This document shows positions 34,358 to 42,931 of a stretch of 64,000 nucleotides of DNA, one piece after another. How positions within the stretch are numbered: position 1 is the first letter of the stretch; the number at the start of each line of letters is the position of its first letter. Source of the DNA: ECT2AJA-044 sp965658225. Lineage in GTDB: Bacteria; Bacteroidota; Bacteroidia; Flavobacteriales; ECT2AJA-044. Under the pieces are notes generated by a model. That model searched no databases. It was not told the origin of the DNA and was given only the letters and a program-made list of their open reading frames with translations. The stretch spans positions 1-64,000 of the forward strand of contig CBFHRK010000002.1 in NCBI GenBank assembly GCA_965658225.1. Reading direction: 5' to 3'. A program made the translations under genes and the position numbers.

Positions 34358-35365
34358 ATGAAATACACATCTGCTTTTCTAATTGCCTTTTTCCTTGGTC
34401 TGTTTTACTCGTGTTCCTCGGGTCCCGATTATCAGATCATTCGGCTTCAAGGAGAAGCGCAAGGAACTACTTTTCAAATCACGGTGCTTTCAGAAACCGA
34501 TATTGAATTGGAGCGACCCGTCGATTCCATTTTGCGCGCAGTTGACCGAAGTATGAGTCCGTGGCTTCCAACTTCACTGATTTCCCGAATCAATGGTGGC
34601 GATACCTCTGTGCGCATCGACCCAATGTTTGAAGCCGTATTCCGGAAATCGCAGGAATTGAATAGCATTAGCAAGGGTTATTTTGACATAACAGTCGGCG
34701 GCCTAGCAAATGCATGGGGTTTTGGGCCTAACGGCCCGATGACCCTCGATAGCGCCCGTGTAGACAGTCTAATGCAGTATGTGGGAATGGACCGTGTGCG
34801 TATTCAGGATCAGAAGATATATCTGGAAAAAGAGGGGATTCGATTCGACTTCAATGCCATTGCTCAAGGATTTAGTGTAGATCTAGTGTGTGGCTATTTG
34901 GATGACCTTGCGATTCAGAATTACCTCGTTGAAATTGGTGGTGAATTGCGAGCCAAAGGGAAAAATCTGGAGGGGAAAACTTGGAGGATAGGTATCGACA
35001 AGCCTACGGCTGAGCGAGCTTCTGATCCTTTCCAAGCTATTATTGAATTACCCAATAGAGCTTTAGCCACTTCAGGTAATTATCGCAAATTTCGGACGGA
35101 TGAAGCCACGGGAAAAAAATACGTTCACACAATAAATCCACTCACCGGATATACCACTCAACAGAACTTACTAAGTGCTACTATAGTAACTGAAGAAGCT
35201 ATGGTCGCCGACGGTTATGCTACGATGTGTATGGCCATGGGATTGAAAAAGTCTATTCAGCTCATTGAAGCGGATTCGACTTTGGAAGGTATGCTGGTAT
35301 ATAGCAAAGTGAATGGCGACTGGGCCGTTTATCAGTCGGCCGGATTCGAAGAATTAGTTCGCTAA
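34358..35365 (+). CDS. apbE: FAD:protein FMN transferase ApbE
   Basis: 335 residues from the ATG at 34358. The frame is open further upstream inside nqrF, but only this start gives a lipoprotein signal (SAFLIAFFLGLFYSCSSG). ApbE attaches FMN to threonine in NqrB and NqrC on the periplasmic side, which fits its place after nqrF. Family blocks are GEAQGTTFQITVL, SKGYFDITVGGLANAWGFG, FDFNAIAQGFSVD, VEIGGELRAKG and HTINPLTGYT. The start codon directly follows a terminator, so expression probably depends on readthrough. Confidence 0.93.
   Translation: MKYTSAFLIAFFLGLFYSCSSGPDYQIIRLQGEAQGTTFQITVLSETDIELERPVDSILRAVDRSMSPWLPTSLISRINGGDTSVRIDPMFEAVFRKSQELNSISKGYFDITVGGLANAWGFGPNGPMTLDSARVDSLMQYVGMDRVRIQDQKIYLEKEGIRFDFNAIAQGFSVDLVCGYLDDLAIQNYLVEIGGELRAKGKNLEGKTWRIGIDKPTAERASDPFQAIIELPNRALATSGNYRKFRTDEATGKKYVHTINPLTGYTTQQNLLSATIVTEEAMVADGYATMCMAMGLKKSIQLIEADSTLEGMLVYSKVNGDWAVYQSAGFEELVR
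34724..34737 (+). repeat. Short palindromic element 16
   Basis: Arms GGGCC/GGCCC, loop TAAC, tail GATGA. Sense strand, in apbE. Confidence 0.75.
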
Positions 35366-35557
35366 TTCTTTGTTTTGGCACTGCTGTTCAGGAAGGGCTC
35401 CGCAAATGCCACACGATTCTCCCTCTTTGTTCAAGAAAGGGGAGTTACTAGCACAAGTACCCGAAAAAGATCCGTCTTTCTTGGTGAGAATTTTAATGGC
35501 TAGCCCGGCAATTCCGAGAGCTAAAAGTGCGAGCGTCAATAAAACAACCTTAATCAT
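35354..35557 (-). CDS. NqrM-like small membrane protein with cysteine motif
   Basis: 67 residues: one N-terminal span (VVLLTLALLALGIAGLAIKIL), then KKDGSFSGTCASNS and ESCGICGALPEQQC, giving four cysteines. NqrM of other bacteria is similar in size, with a single span followed by a conserved cysteine cluster, and is needed to deliver iron to the NqrD/NqrE site. The convergent position, overlapping the apbE stop by 12 bp, supports a role in NQR maturation. The match is by plan and context, not by an alignment I could run. Confidence 0.7.
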   Translation of the reverse strand: MIKVVLLTLALLALGIAGLAIKILTKKDGSFSGTCASNSPFLNKEGESCGICGALPEQQCQNKELAN

Positions 35558-35589
35558 GATGATTCATTTTCAAGTGCAAAGGTACAAAA

Positions 35590-36627
35590 TCACATCGGAC
35601 CGATAGGTCCAATGAAGTTAACTTCAGCCTCCAATTCGACGCCAAATTTGGCGAAAACATCGTGTTGAATTCTCTTGGCTAATTTTGCTATTTCAACGCC
35701 TTTTGCATTGCCGTAGTTCACAAGAACCAAAGCTTGTTTCGCATGTACGCCAAAATCACCTTCTCTATATCCTTTCCAGCCGAGTTGATCAATCAGCCAT
35801 CCTGCTGCTAGTTTTGTATGCTTGGGTCCGTTAGGATAGGCGGCCACGCTTGGGAATAAGGTTTTTAACTTTTCGAATTGCTCGTTTGACACAACCGGGT
35901 TTTTGAAAAAACTACCGCTGTTGCCGATATCCGCCGGATCAGGGAGCTTAGACTTGCGTATGGCAATAACCGCGTCACTTACTTGTTTGATGGTCGGACT
36001 ACCTTGGATTCCATTTTCTTTGAGTTGGTCCTGAATAGCACCGTATTGGGTGTGAATTTCCGGGTTTCTCGAAAGTCGGAACCGAACTTCAGTAATGATG
36101 TATTTGCCCTTTAACGACCCTTTAAATACGGACCAACGGTATCCGAAATCACAATCGTTATTCTGAAAAGAGCGCTCTTGATGCGTTGCAATTTCTATTG
36201 CTGTACAGGAACGAAATGCCGATTTCTGCTCAACTCCGTACGCTCCGATATTCTGAATAGGTGCCGCACCAACGGAGCCCGGTATTAAGCTCAAATTTTC
36301 TAAGCCACCCCATCCATTTTCAATGGTCCATAAAACAAATTCGTGCCAATTTTCACCAGCGCCGACCACGACTTCAACAAAGTTTTCGTCTTCATGAACC
36401 AATTCTTTTTTCTTGATTTCATTGCGAAGCACTGTCCCTTGAAAGTCGTCAACTAAAAGGAGGTTGCTGCCGCCTCCCAAGACAAGCAAGGGATCCGAAT
36501 TTTCTTGAACCTCCTTGAGTGCCTCAATTAGTTCGTCGGTTGAAGTAAACCGAACAAATCTATTCGCCAAAGCGCTTAGGCCGAAAGTGTTGTAGGGTTG
36601 AAGGTTGAAATTGTGGTGCCATTCCAT
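35590..36627 (-). CDS. murB: UDP-N-acetylenolpyruvoylglucosamine reductase
   Basis: 345 residues, type I MurB. It reduces UDP-GlcNAc-enolpyruvate to UDP-MurNAc with NADPH through FAD in peptidoglycan synthesis. FAD-binding motifs are PLLVLGGGSNLLLVDDF and LSLIPGSVGAAPIQNIGAYGVE; the catalytic serine lies in IGNSGSFFKNP, and AAGWLIDQLGWKG follows. The -7 box TACATTTG ends 5 bp before the ATG, so the message is probably leaderless. Element 17 encodes the last residues and element 18 lies in the promoter. Confidence 0.96.
   Translation of the reverse strand: MEWHHNFNLQPYNTFGLSALANRFVRFTSTDELIEALKEVQENSDPLLVLGGGSNLLLVDDFQGTVLRNEIKKKELVHEDENFVEVVVGAGENWHEFVLWTIENGWGGLENLSLIPGSVGAAPIQNIGAYGVEQKSAFRSCTAIEIATHQERSFQNNDCDFGYRWSVFKGSLKGKYIITEVRFRLSRNPEIHTQYGAIQDQLKENGIQGSPTIKQVSDAVIAIRKSKLPDPADIGNSGSFFKNPVVSNEQFEKLKTLFPSVAAYPNGPKHTKLAAGWLIDQLGWKGYREGDFGVHAKQALVLVNYGNAKGVEIAKLAKRIQHDVFAKFGVELEAEVNFIGPIGPM
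35597..35610 (-). repeat. Short palindromic element 17
   Basis: Arms GGACC/GGTCC, loop TATC, tail GATGT. Sense strand, in the last codons of murB (IGPIGPM). Confidence 0.75.
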
Positions 36628-36631
36628 GGCG

Positions 36632-36639
36632 CAAATGTA
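36632..36639 (-). promoter_or_regulatory. -7 element of the murB promoter
   Basis: TACATTTG on the minus strand; the predicted transcription start falls on or next to the murB ATG. Confidence 0.6.
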
Positions 36640-36646
36640 GCCAATC

Positions 36647-36660
36647 CGCCCGTTAGGGCG
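36647..36660 (-). repeat. Short palindromic element 18 in the murB promoter
   Basis: Arms CGCCC/GGGCG, loop TAAC, tail GATTG. It sits just upstream of the -7 box, in the spacer of the murB promoter. Confidence 0.75.
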
Positions 36661-36688
36661 AACGCATACTTATATCTATTGAAATGAC

Positions 36689-36696
36689 TATTTTTG
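36689..36696 (+). promoter_or_regulatory. -7 element before the first glycosyltransferase gene
   Basis: TATTTTTG, 20 bp before the GTG start. Confidence 0.5.
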
Positions 36697-36716
36697 CGCC
36701 CTAAGAAAAAAGGGCG

Positions 36717-37928
36717 GTGAAAAGAGTTATTGTTAGCGTAACCAATGATTTAGTTACAGANNNNNNNNNNNNNNNNNNNNNNNNNNNNNNNNNNNNNNNN
36801 NNNNNNNNNNNNNNNNNNNNNNNNNNNNNNNNNNNNNNNNNNNNNNNNNNNNNNNNNNNTCAAAGAGTCCATAAATCGTGCGTTCTTTTGCAGGAATCTG
36901 GATTCGAGGTAACGCTTGTGGGAAGGGTTCTTCCCGGAAGTTTACCGCTTGATCGCAACTATGAGACGCGCCGCTTTTCATTGTTATTCAAGGCAGGGGC
37001 CTTATTTTACGCCGAGTATTCAATTCGACTTTTCTTGTTTCTCCTGTTGCATAAAGCCGATTTGCTTTGGAGTAATGATTTGGACACGCTTTGGCCCAAT
37101 TACTGGATCAGTAAATTAAAGAAGAAACCCCTTATTTACGATACGCACGAGTATTTTACAGGAGTCCCGGAATTGGAGTCAAGACCCAAAGTGCAGCGTA
37201 TTTGGAAAAAAATAGAAAAAAGTATTTTTCCTAATCTAGAGCATGTAATTACTGTGAATCAGAGTATTGCTAACCTGTATAAAGAGGAGTACGGAAAGGA
37301 TTTGCTCGTAGTAAGAAATATACCGCCCATTTTTGACGTTAGAACGCCAAGCAGTCGTAAAAATTGGGGGCTACCCGAAAATGAGCTCGTTTTTATTCTT
37401 CAAGGGAGCGGAATAAATGTAGATCGAGGAGCTGAAGAAGCTGTAGCCGCCATTGCTGAGACAAAATCGGCCCACTTAGTGATCTTGGGTGGAGGGGATG
37501 TGCTACCAGCCCTGAACGAAATTGTTGAACGACTGAATCTTCAACATCGAGTGCATTTTTTTCCAAGAATGCCCTACAACAAGATGATGGAGTGCACCCG
37601 ATTGGCGGATGTAGGCCTCACATTGGATAAAGATACCAACGTGAATTACCGTTTTAGTTTGCCAAACAAGCTCTTTGATTATTTGCAAGCCGGAATTGCA
37701 GTTATTGCTAGTGGAGTAGTAGAGGTAAAGAATATTGTTGAAAACTACCAAGTAGGTCGCATTATTAAAAGCCATAACCCTTCAGACATCGCTCAATTGA
37801 TGAATGAATTCATCGAGAATGAAGCATTGCTAAAGGAGCTAAAACAAAATGCTAAAATAGCTGCCCGAACCTTGCACTGGGACCAAGAAAAGACGAACCT
37901 AACCCAAATGATTAACCGATTTGTCTGA
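36717..37928 (+). CDS. Glycosyltransferase family 4 protein (contains an N run)
   Basis: A cytoplasmic or membrane-associated GT-B transferase. The N-terminal strand KRVIVSVTNDLVT is followed, past the N run, by QRVHKSCVLLQESGFEVTLVGR, then the acceptor-side YDTHEYFTGVPEL and the donor-binding FILQGSGINVDRGAEEAVAAI, GLTLDKDTNVNYRFSLPNKLFD. The start is GTG at 36717, since no ATG fits. If the N are removed, the join reads NDLVTDQRVHK without a break, the form usual in these proteins, so the gene is probably intact at about 370 residues. The sugar and acceptor are unknown. It overlaps the next glycosyltransferase by 8 bp. Confidence 0.85.
   Translation: MKRVIVSVTNDLVTXXXXXXXXXXXXXXXXXXXXXXXXXXXXXXXXXXQRVHKSCVLLQESGFEVTLVGRVLPGSLPLDRNYETRRFSLLFKAGALFYAEYSIRLFLFLLLHKADLLWSNDLDTLWPNYWISKLKKKPLIYDTHEYFTGVPELESRPKVQRIWKKIEKSIFPNLEHVITVNQSIANLYKEEYGKDLLVVRNIPPIFDVRTPSSRKNWGLPENELVFILQGSGINVDRGAEEAVAAIAETKSAHLVILGGGDVLPALNEIVERLNLQHRVHFFPRMPYNKMMECTRLADVGLTLDKDTNVNYRFSLPNKLFDYLQAGIAVIASGVVEVKNIVENYQVGRIIKSHNPSDIAQLMNEFIENEALLKELKQNAKIAARTLHWDQEKTNLTQMINRFV
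36761..36859. other. Assembly gap, 99 N, inside a glycosyltransferase gene
   Basis: The codon split across the gap (GA + T) restores aspartate in NDLVTDQRVHK, so zero missing bases is the best estimate. Confidence 0.85.
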
Positions 37929-39099
37929 GCCTAAACATATTCACATTATCTCATTCGACATTCCTTGTCCAGCGAATTATGGAGGAGTGATTGATGTTTT
38001 CTATAAAGTTCAGGCGCTTTCTGAAGAAGGAGTGCGGGTTCATTTGCACTGTTACGAATACGGACGCGATCGGTCAGAGCGACTCGAATCGATGTGTGAA
38101 GAGGTTCATTATTATCCGCGCAAAATATCCCGATCTAATTTATTTAAACGTCGCCCGTACATTGTAGTTAGTCGGAACTCTGATGAACTATTAAACCGCT
38201 TAAAGGAGGATAACTATCCCATCCTTTTTGAAGGCGTCCACTGTTGCTATTATCTTGCTCATCCGGAATTAAAAGATCGACTTCGCATTTTGAGAAGTCA
38301 CAATATAGAGCACGATTATTATTTGAATTTGGCTGAATCTGAAAACAACCTGTTTAAGCGGTTTTATTTTCAAAATGAATCTTCCAAGCTGAAACGTTTT
38401 GAAGAGGAGTTAGAGCACGCTTCGGCTGTAGCAGCTATTTCTGTGCCCGATGCCAATTACTTTGAGAATCGATTCCCCCGTGTTCCTATTCAACATGTTT
38501 CTGCGTTTCATGCGCATACAGAAATCACAGGCTTGAAAGGAAGAGGCGAATACGTTTTGTATCACGGGGCTTTGAGTGTTTCCGAGAATTACCGGGCGGC
38601 GATGTATTTAATCGAATCTGTTTTCTCGAAAATTAAGATTCCATTTGTGATTGCTGGAAGTGACGCCCCTGTTGAATTGCGAGCGGCAATTGATCAACAC
38701 CCTCATATTACGTTGGAGAATAATATTTCTACGGAGCGAATTGAGCAGCTCATTCGCGAGGCGCATATCAATATCCTGCCCACTTTTCAAGCAACCGGAA
38801 TTAAATTGAAATTGCTTTCTGCCTTGTATTTGGGTAGGCACTGTTTAGTGAATCCGCCCATGGTAGAGGGCACAGGTTTAGAGCCGCTTTGTCATATTGC
38901 ACAAAGTGATACGGAAATGGAAAAGAAAGTGCTTGAATTGATGCGTGAGCCGTATCATCCGAGCGCGGATAGAAGTGATTTGCTGGAACGGAAGTTCAGC
39001 AATAGAGCTACCCTTCGTTCTCTGTGGCCCCTGCTGTTCGGAGATCAGTTACCTGTCCGCCCTCACACTTTAGAATACGCGAAGGAAATTTGCGAATAA
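37921..39099 (+). CDS. Glycosyltransferase (GT4-like)
   Basis: 392 residues starting at TTG 37921. The N-terminal half begins with a GT-B strand (HIHIISFDIPCPANYGGVIDV) and includes RILRSHNIEHDYY; the C-terminal half shows EYVLYHGALSVSENYRAAMYL, then INILPTFQATGIKLKLLSAL. It is probably a polysaccharide or cell-surface glycan transferase acting with its upstream neighbour. Its last 92 bases overlap the end of the convergent ftsE gene. Confidence 0.85.
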   Translation: MSEPKHIHIISFDIPCPANYGGVIDVFYKVQALSEEGVRVHLHCYEYGRDRSERLESMCEEVHYYPRKISRSNLFKRRPYIVVSRNSDELLNRLKEDNYPILFEGVHCCYYLAHPELKDRLRILRSHNIEHDYYLNLAESENNLFKRFYFQNESSKLKRFEEELEHASAVAAISVPDANYFENRFPRVPIQHVSAFHAHTEITGLKGRGEYVLYHGALSVSENYRAAMYLIESVFSKIKIPFVIAGSDAPVELRAAIDQHPHITLENNISTERIEQLIREAHINILPTFQATGIKLKLLSALYLGRHCLVNPPMVEGTGLEPLCHIAQSDTEMEKKVLELMREPYHPSADRSDLLERKFSNRATLRSLWPLLFGDQLPVRPHTLEYAKEICE

Positions 39100-39703
39100 G
39101 ACTGTAATCATGGGTTGCCATAAAAATGGCGCGTCCGGTTTTACTAATATCCCACAACAAGCGCATTATTTCTTCTGAAGTAATCGGATCTAGATTCCCC
39201 GTAGGCTCATCAGCTAGGATAAGTTCAGGGTCGTTTATGAGCGCTCTGGCGATGCTAATTCTTTGCTGCTCTCCGCCTGAAAGTTGAAAGGGCATTTTAA
39301 ACCCTTTAGTTTCCATTCCGACTTTTGTCAATACTTCTTGGATTCGAGCCTCAGCCTTGTTTTTATCCTCCCAGCCCGTGGCTTTTGTTACAAAGAGCAA
39401 ATTGTCGTGAATATTCCGATCTGTAAGAAGTTGGAAGTCTTGAAAAACGATACCAATTTTCCTTCTTAAAAAAGGAATTTCTTTGTCTTTCAGCGACTTT
39501 AAGTCAAAACCGACCACAGAACCGGAGCCGTTTGTAAGCAATAAATCTCCGTAAAGGGTTTTCAATAAAGACGATTTCCCACTTCCCGTTTTTCCAATTA
39601 GGTAAACGAAAGAGCCAGGCTCTATGCTGAAATCAACATTTTCCAATACAAGGTTTTCTCTTTGGTAAATGGAAACCATGTCTAGTTTAATTAAATCGTC
39701 CAT
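39008..39703 (-). CDS. ftsE: Cell division ATP-binding protein FtsE
   Basis: 231 residues, ABC ATPase. Walker A YLIGKTGSGKSSLLK, the Q-loop GIVFQDFQLL, signature LSGGEQQRISIARALI and Walker B ELILADEPTGNLDP are all present, with the H-loop in FMATHDYSLI. With FtsX it controls peptidoglycan hydrolases at the septum. The partner ftsX is not next to it. Its 3' end overlaps the glycosyltransferase gene by 92 bp on the opposite strand. Confidence 0.92.
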   Translation of the reverse strand: MDDLIKLDMVSIYQRENLVLENVDFSIEPGSFVYLIGKTGSGKSSLLKTLYGDLLLTNGSGSVVGFDLKSLKDKEIPFLRRKIGIVFQDFQLLTDRNIHDNLLFVTKATGWEDKNKAEARIQEVLTKVGMETKGFKMPFQLSGGEQQRISIARALINDPELILADEPTGNLDPITSEEIMRLLWDISKTGRAIFMATHDYSLIRKFPSRILKCEGGQVTDLRTAGATENEG

Positions 39704-39832
39704 AGCGCAGTATCAATTTGTGGCTAAAATAATAATAAACAGGTGGCGTTTAATAACTATCACAAAACTCATCTGCCGACCCTATGTAACTATTGTACTT
39801 TGCATTACTAAGACTGTTTCGAGCAGAGAAAT

Positions 39833-42800
39833 ATGAGACTAACAAAAAGATTCGCCACACTGGCATTTTTGGTTCTGACCACGAGCCAATTAATGGCCCA
39901 GCAAACCGAGATTTATACCCATCCAAATGAGCGGTACGATCGTGCACGCGCACTATTCGACAAGGAGCAATTTGTGCAAGCGCAGATTGTTTTTGACGAA
40001 TTGGTTAACCGTGAAAAGGACGTTCATTCCGAGGTTGGAATTGACGCCGAATATTACAGTACCATTTGTGCTCTGGAATTGCAGCAACGAAACGCCGAGG
40101 AGCAGGTGGTTGAATTTGTTCGCGCACACCCGGCAAGCCCCAGAGTCGACGAAATCACTCTTCATGCCGCTAGGCATTACTTCGGCCGGCGAAAATACAA
40201 CGACGCGATCGAATGGTTTGAAAAAGTGAACCCGAGAAGGCTGGCCCGAAGCGAGAAAAGCGAGTACCACTTCAAGCTTGGCTACAGCTATTTTATGCGT
40301 GAAAAATATGACGAAGCTCAGAAGAATTTGCGCGAAGTTGTTAATGCCAACAGCGAATACCAGAACTCGGCCCGCTATTATTACGGCCACATTGCCTACG
40401 TCCAGGGGAAATCGGTAGCCGCTCTCGAGTATTTTGAGTCCCTCCGGGACGATGCGAGTTTTGGGCCCATTGTGCCGTACTACATTACGCAAATCTACTA
40501 CGAACAAGAAGAGTGGGAGAAGCTCGCCACCAGCGGGGCTTCATTACTTGCCTCCGCCACAGAGAAAAGAGCACCAGAAGTAGCTCGGTTGATTGGAGAA
40601 GCGTACTATAATCAAGGCGAATACGAAGAAGCACTACCTTATTTAGAGCGCTACCGCACGGAAGGGCCAAAAATGCGCGATGAAGATTATTACCAATTGG
40701 GATATACGTATTACCAATTAGATCGATTCGATGAGGCCATTGGTTCCCTGAATAAAATTGTGGATGCCCGCGATTCTCTCGCTCAAAACGCCTATTTCCA
40801 TTTGGCAGATTGCTATTTGAAGTTGGATCAAAAGGCCGAAGCGCTGAATGCGTTCGAATCCGTTGCTTCCTTGGATTACAATCACGACCTCACGGAAACA
40901 GCCAGGTTTAATGCGGCAAAACTGAGCTACGATGTAGGTAATCCCTACAAAGATCCGGGCAAGGAGTTGCAGCAGTTTATCGACGACTATCCAAATACAG
41001 AGTACTTTGAGGAGGCCTCCACCTACTTGGTGAATGTGTACCTAACTACCAAAGACTACGGGCGCGCCTTGGAGAGCCTCGAGCGTTTAGGTCCCCGAAA
41101 TACTCAATTGCAAGGGGCTTATCAAAAGATATCGTACAATAGAGCTATTGAATTATTCAATAATAGACTCTGGCAGAATTCAGTCGACTTTTTCGGAAAA
41201 AGCCTGCGTTACCCTGTCGATCGCGCATTAGAAGCAGAGGCTTATTATTGGATGGGCGAGGCCTTTTTTAGGATGAAGCAGTACGACCGCGCGCGGGTGG
41301 TGTATTCAGATTTTCAAGTAACACCAACGGCAACGCAATCGGCACTTTTTAATGATGCACGCTACTCACTTGGGTATGTGTATTTCGAATTGAAGGACTA
41401 CAGCAATGCGGCAACCCAGTTTCGCAAGTTTATTGATGAAGCAGATCCTAGCGATTCTCGCCGTATTCACGATGCACAGCTTCGGGCGGGCGACGCTTAC
41501 TTTGTAACCAAAGGATATTTTACTGCCAATCGATTTTATAAAGATGCCGCAAAAACGGGTGGACCTGATGCAGATTATGCCTATTTCCAAGGAGCACTGT
41601 GTGAAGGCCTTCTCGGGAATAACGATAAGCGTATTTCTCAATTGACCCAATTAATATCGGAAGAACCCAATAGTGAATACGTAGACGACGCGTTGTACAC
41701 TATAGGGAAAGGATATATGCAGGCGGGTAATAACGCGAAAGCCCTCGAAAGTTTTGATCGATTGTTAAAGGATTTCCCCGATTCGTATTACGCGCGCAAG
41801 TCGTTGATGAACCAAGGACTTATTCACTACAATACGGGAGCAAATGATCGTGCATTAATTGTTCTTCGCGAAGTGGTTGATCAATATCCAAATTCTCCAG
41901 AAGCCAAGCAGGCCGTAGAAATTGCGGAGAAAATTTACATTGATTTAGGAAATGTCGCCGAGTATGCCAACTGGGTTAAAGGACTTGATTTTACAAGTAT
42001 CACCGATTCAGAAATTGATAGTTTAACTTTTGATGCGGCGTACTTGAAATATACCCAAGGCGACTGCAGTAGAATTATCCCCGCCTTCGATGATTACCTT
42101 CAAAAATACTCGAACGGGATATTTGCAATCGATGCACATTATTATCGAGCTCAGTGTCGATATAAAGAAGAGGACTTGTCCGGTGCTCTAGAAGATTACG
42201 AATTCTTGGTAGAAGCCAAGAAAAATAAGTATTCGGAAGAAGCTTTACTTCAATCGAGCTACCTCTATTTTTCCAGAGAGAACTACGAAATGGCATTGGA
42301 GCGTTATGCGGCTTTGGAAAGACAAGCGGCATTTCCCGAGAATCGGAGAACGGCGGTGGTCGGACTCATGCGTGCGAATTTCAAGCTCGAGAAGTTTGAG
42401 AAATCAGTAGAATATGCGAATAAGGTATTGCGCTTTGATAAACTCGCTGTCGACTTGGAGCAAGAAGCTCATATTATTTTGGCAAAATCAGCTTGGAAAG
42501 AAGGCGATCAACTCACTGCCCAACGCGAGTTTGAATGGGTTGAAGATAAGGCGGCCAATGTTTTCCGAGCTGAGGCGAAGTACTTTTTAGCCTTGATCGA
42601 GTTTGAAAAGGAAGCTTATGAAGAAAGTCAAAAAAGGATTTTTGATTTGCTTCAGAATATGCCGAGCTACAATTACTGGGGAAATAGAGCGCTTATTTTG
42701 CTGGCTCGGAATTATTGGAAACTCGACGATTTGTACCAAGCCAATTACACGCTTGATCAAATCTTAAAGCGGTCTAACAACGACGAAATATTAGCCGAAG

Positions 42801-42931
42801 CGCAAAGGTGGAAGGATGAGTTGACCCGATCAGAAGAGAAGAAGTCATCGGAGCGAGAATTGATTGAAATCGATACGCTTCAAATAGAAATGCCCGAAGA
42901 ACTAAATGAGAATGATATCGATGAACAATAA
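39833..42931 (+). CDS. Large tetratricopeptide-repeat periplasmic protein
   Basis: 1032 residues with a signal peptide (LAFLVLTTSQLMAQ) and TPR-type helix pairs along almost the whole chain, for example YHFKLGYSYFMREKYDEAQK, EDYYQLGYTYYQLDRFDEA, EAYYWMGEAFFRMKQYDRAR and DDALYTIGKGYMQAGNNAKA. It ends in an acidic tail. Such a solenoid is a protein-binding scaffold. Its stop overlaps the start of a plugless outer-membrane barrel gene, a pairing I recall from other Flavobacteriia, which suggests one outer-membrane complex. The function is unknown. Element 19 lies antisense near the encoded HAARHY. Confidence 0.85.
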   Translation: MRLTKRFATLAFLVLTTSQLMAQQTEIYTHPNERYDRARALFDKEQFVQAQIVFDELVNREKDVHSEVGIDAEYYSTICALELQQRNAEEQVVEFVRAHPASPRVDEITLHAARHYFGRRKYNDAIEWFEKVNPRRLARSEKSEYHFKLGYSYFMREKYDEAQKNLREVVNANSEYQNSARYYYGHIAYVQGKSVAALEYFESLRDDASFGPIVPYYITQIYYEQEEWEKLATSGASLLASATEKRAPEVARLIGEAYYNQGEYEEALPYLERYRTEGPKMRDEDYYQLGYTYYQLDRFDEAIGSLNKIVDARDSLAQNAYFHLADCYLKLDQKAEALNAFESVASLDYNHDLTETARFNAAKLSYDVGNPYKDPGKELQQFIDDYPNTEYFEEASTYLVNVYLTTKDYGRALESLERLGPRNTQLQGAYQKISYNRAIELFNNRLWQNSVDFFGKSLRYPVDRALEAEAYYWMGEAFFRMKQYDRARVVYSDFQVTPTATQSALFNDARYSLGYVYFELKDYSNAATQFRKFIDEADPSDSRRIHDAQLRAGDAYFVTKGYFTANRFYKDAAKTGGPDADYAYFQGALCEGLLGNNDKRISQLTQLISEEPNSEYVDDALYTIGKGYMQAGNNAKALESFDRLLKDFPDSYYARKSLMNQGLIHYNTGANDRALIVLREVVDQYPNSPEAKQAVEIAEKIYIDLGNVAEYANWVKGLDFTSITDSEIDSLTFDAAYLKYTQGDCSRIIPAFDDYLQKYSNGIFAIDAHYYRAQCRYKEEDLSGALEDYEFLVEAKKNKYSEEALLQSSYLYFSRENYEMALERYAALERQAAFPENRRTAVVGLMRANFKLEKFEKSVEYANKVLRFDKLAVDLEQEAHIILAKSAWKEGDQLTAQREFEWVEDKAANVFRAEAKYFLALIEFEKEAYEESQKRIFDLLQNMPSYNYWGNRALILLARNYWKLDDLYQANYTLDQILKRSNNDEILAEAQRWKDELTRSEEKKSSERELIEIDTLQIEMPEELNENDIDEQ
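40164..40177 (-). repeat. Short palindromic element 19
   Basis: Arms ATGCC/GGCAT, loop TAGC, tail GAAGA (minus-strand orientation). Antisense to the TPR gene. The A-T outer pair makes it the least GC-rich stem. Confidence 0.6.

Noticed and set aside
34250..34358. An apbE start inside nqrF
   Set aside because: The extended N-terminus would read through the terminator hairpin and would bury the lipoprotein signal; ATG 34358 gives a proper signal peptide.
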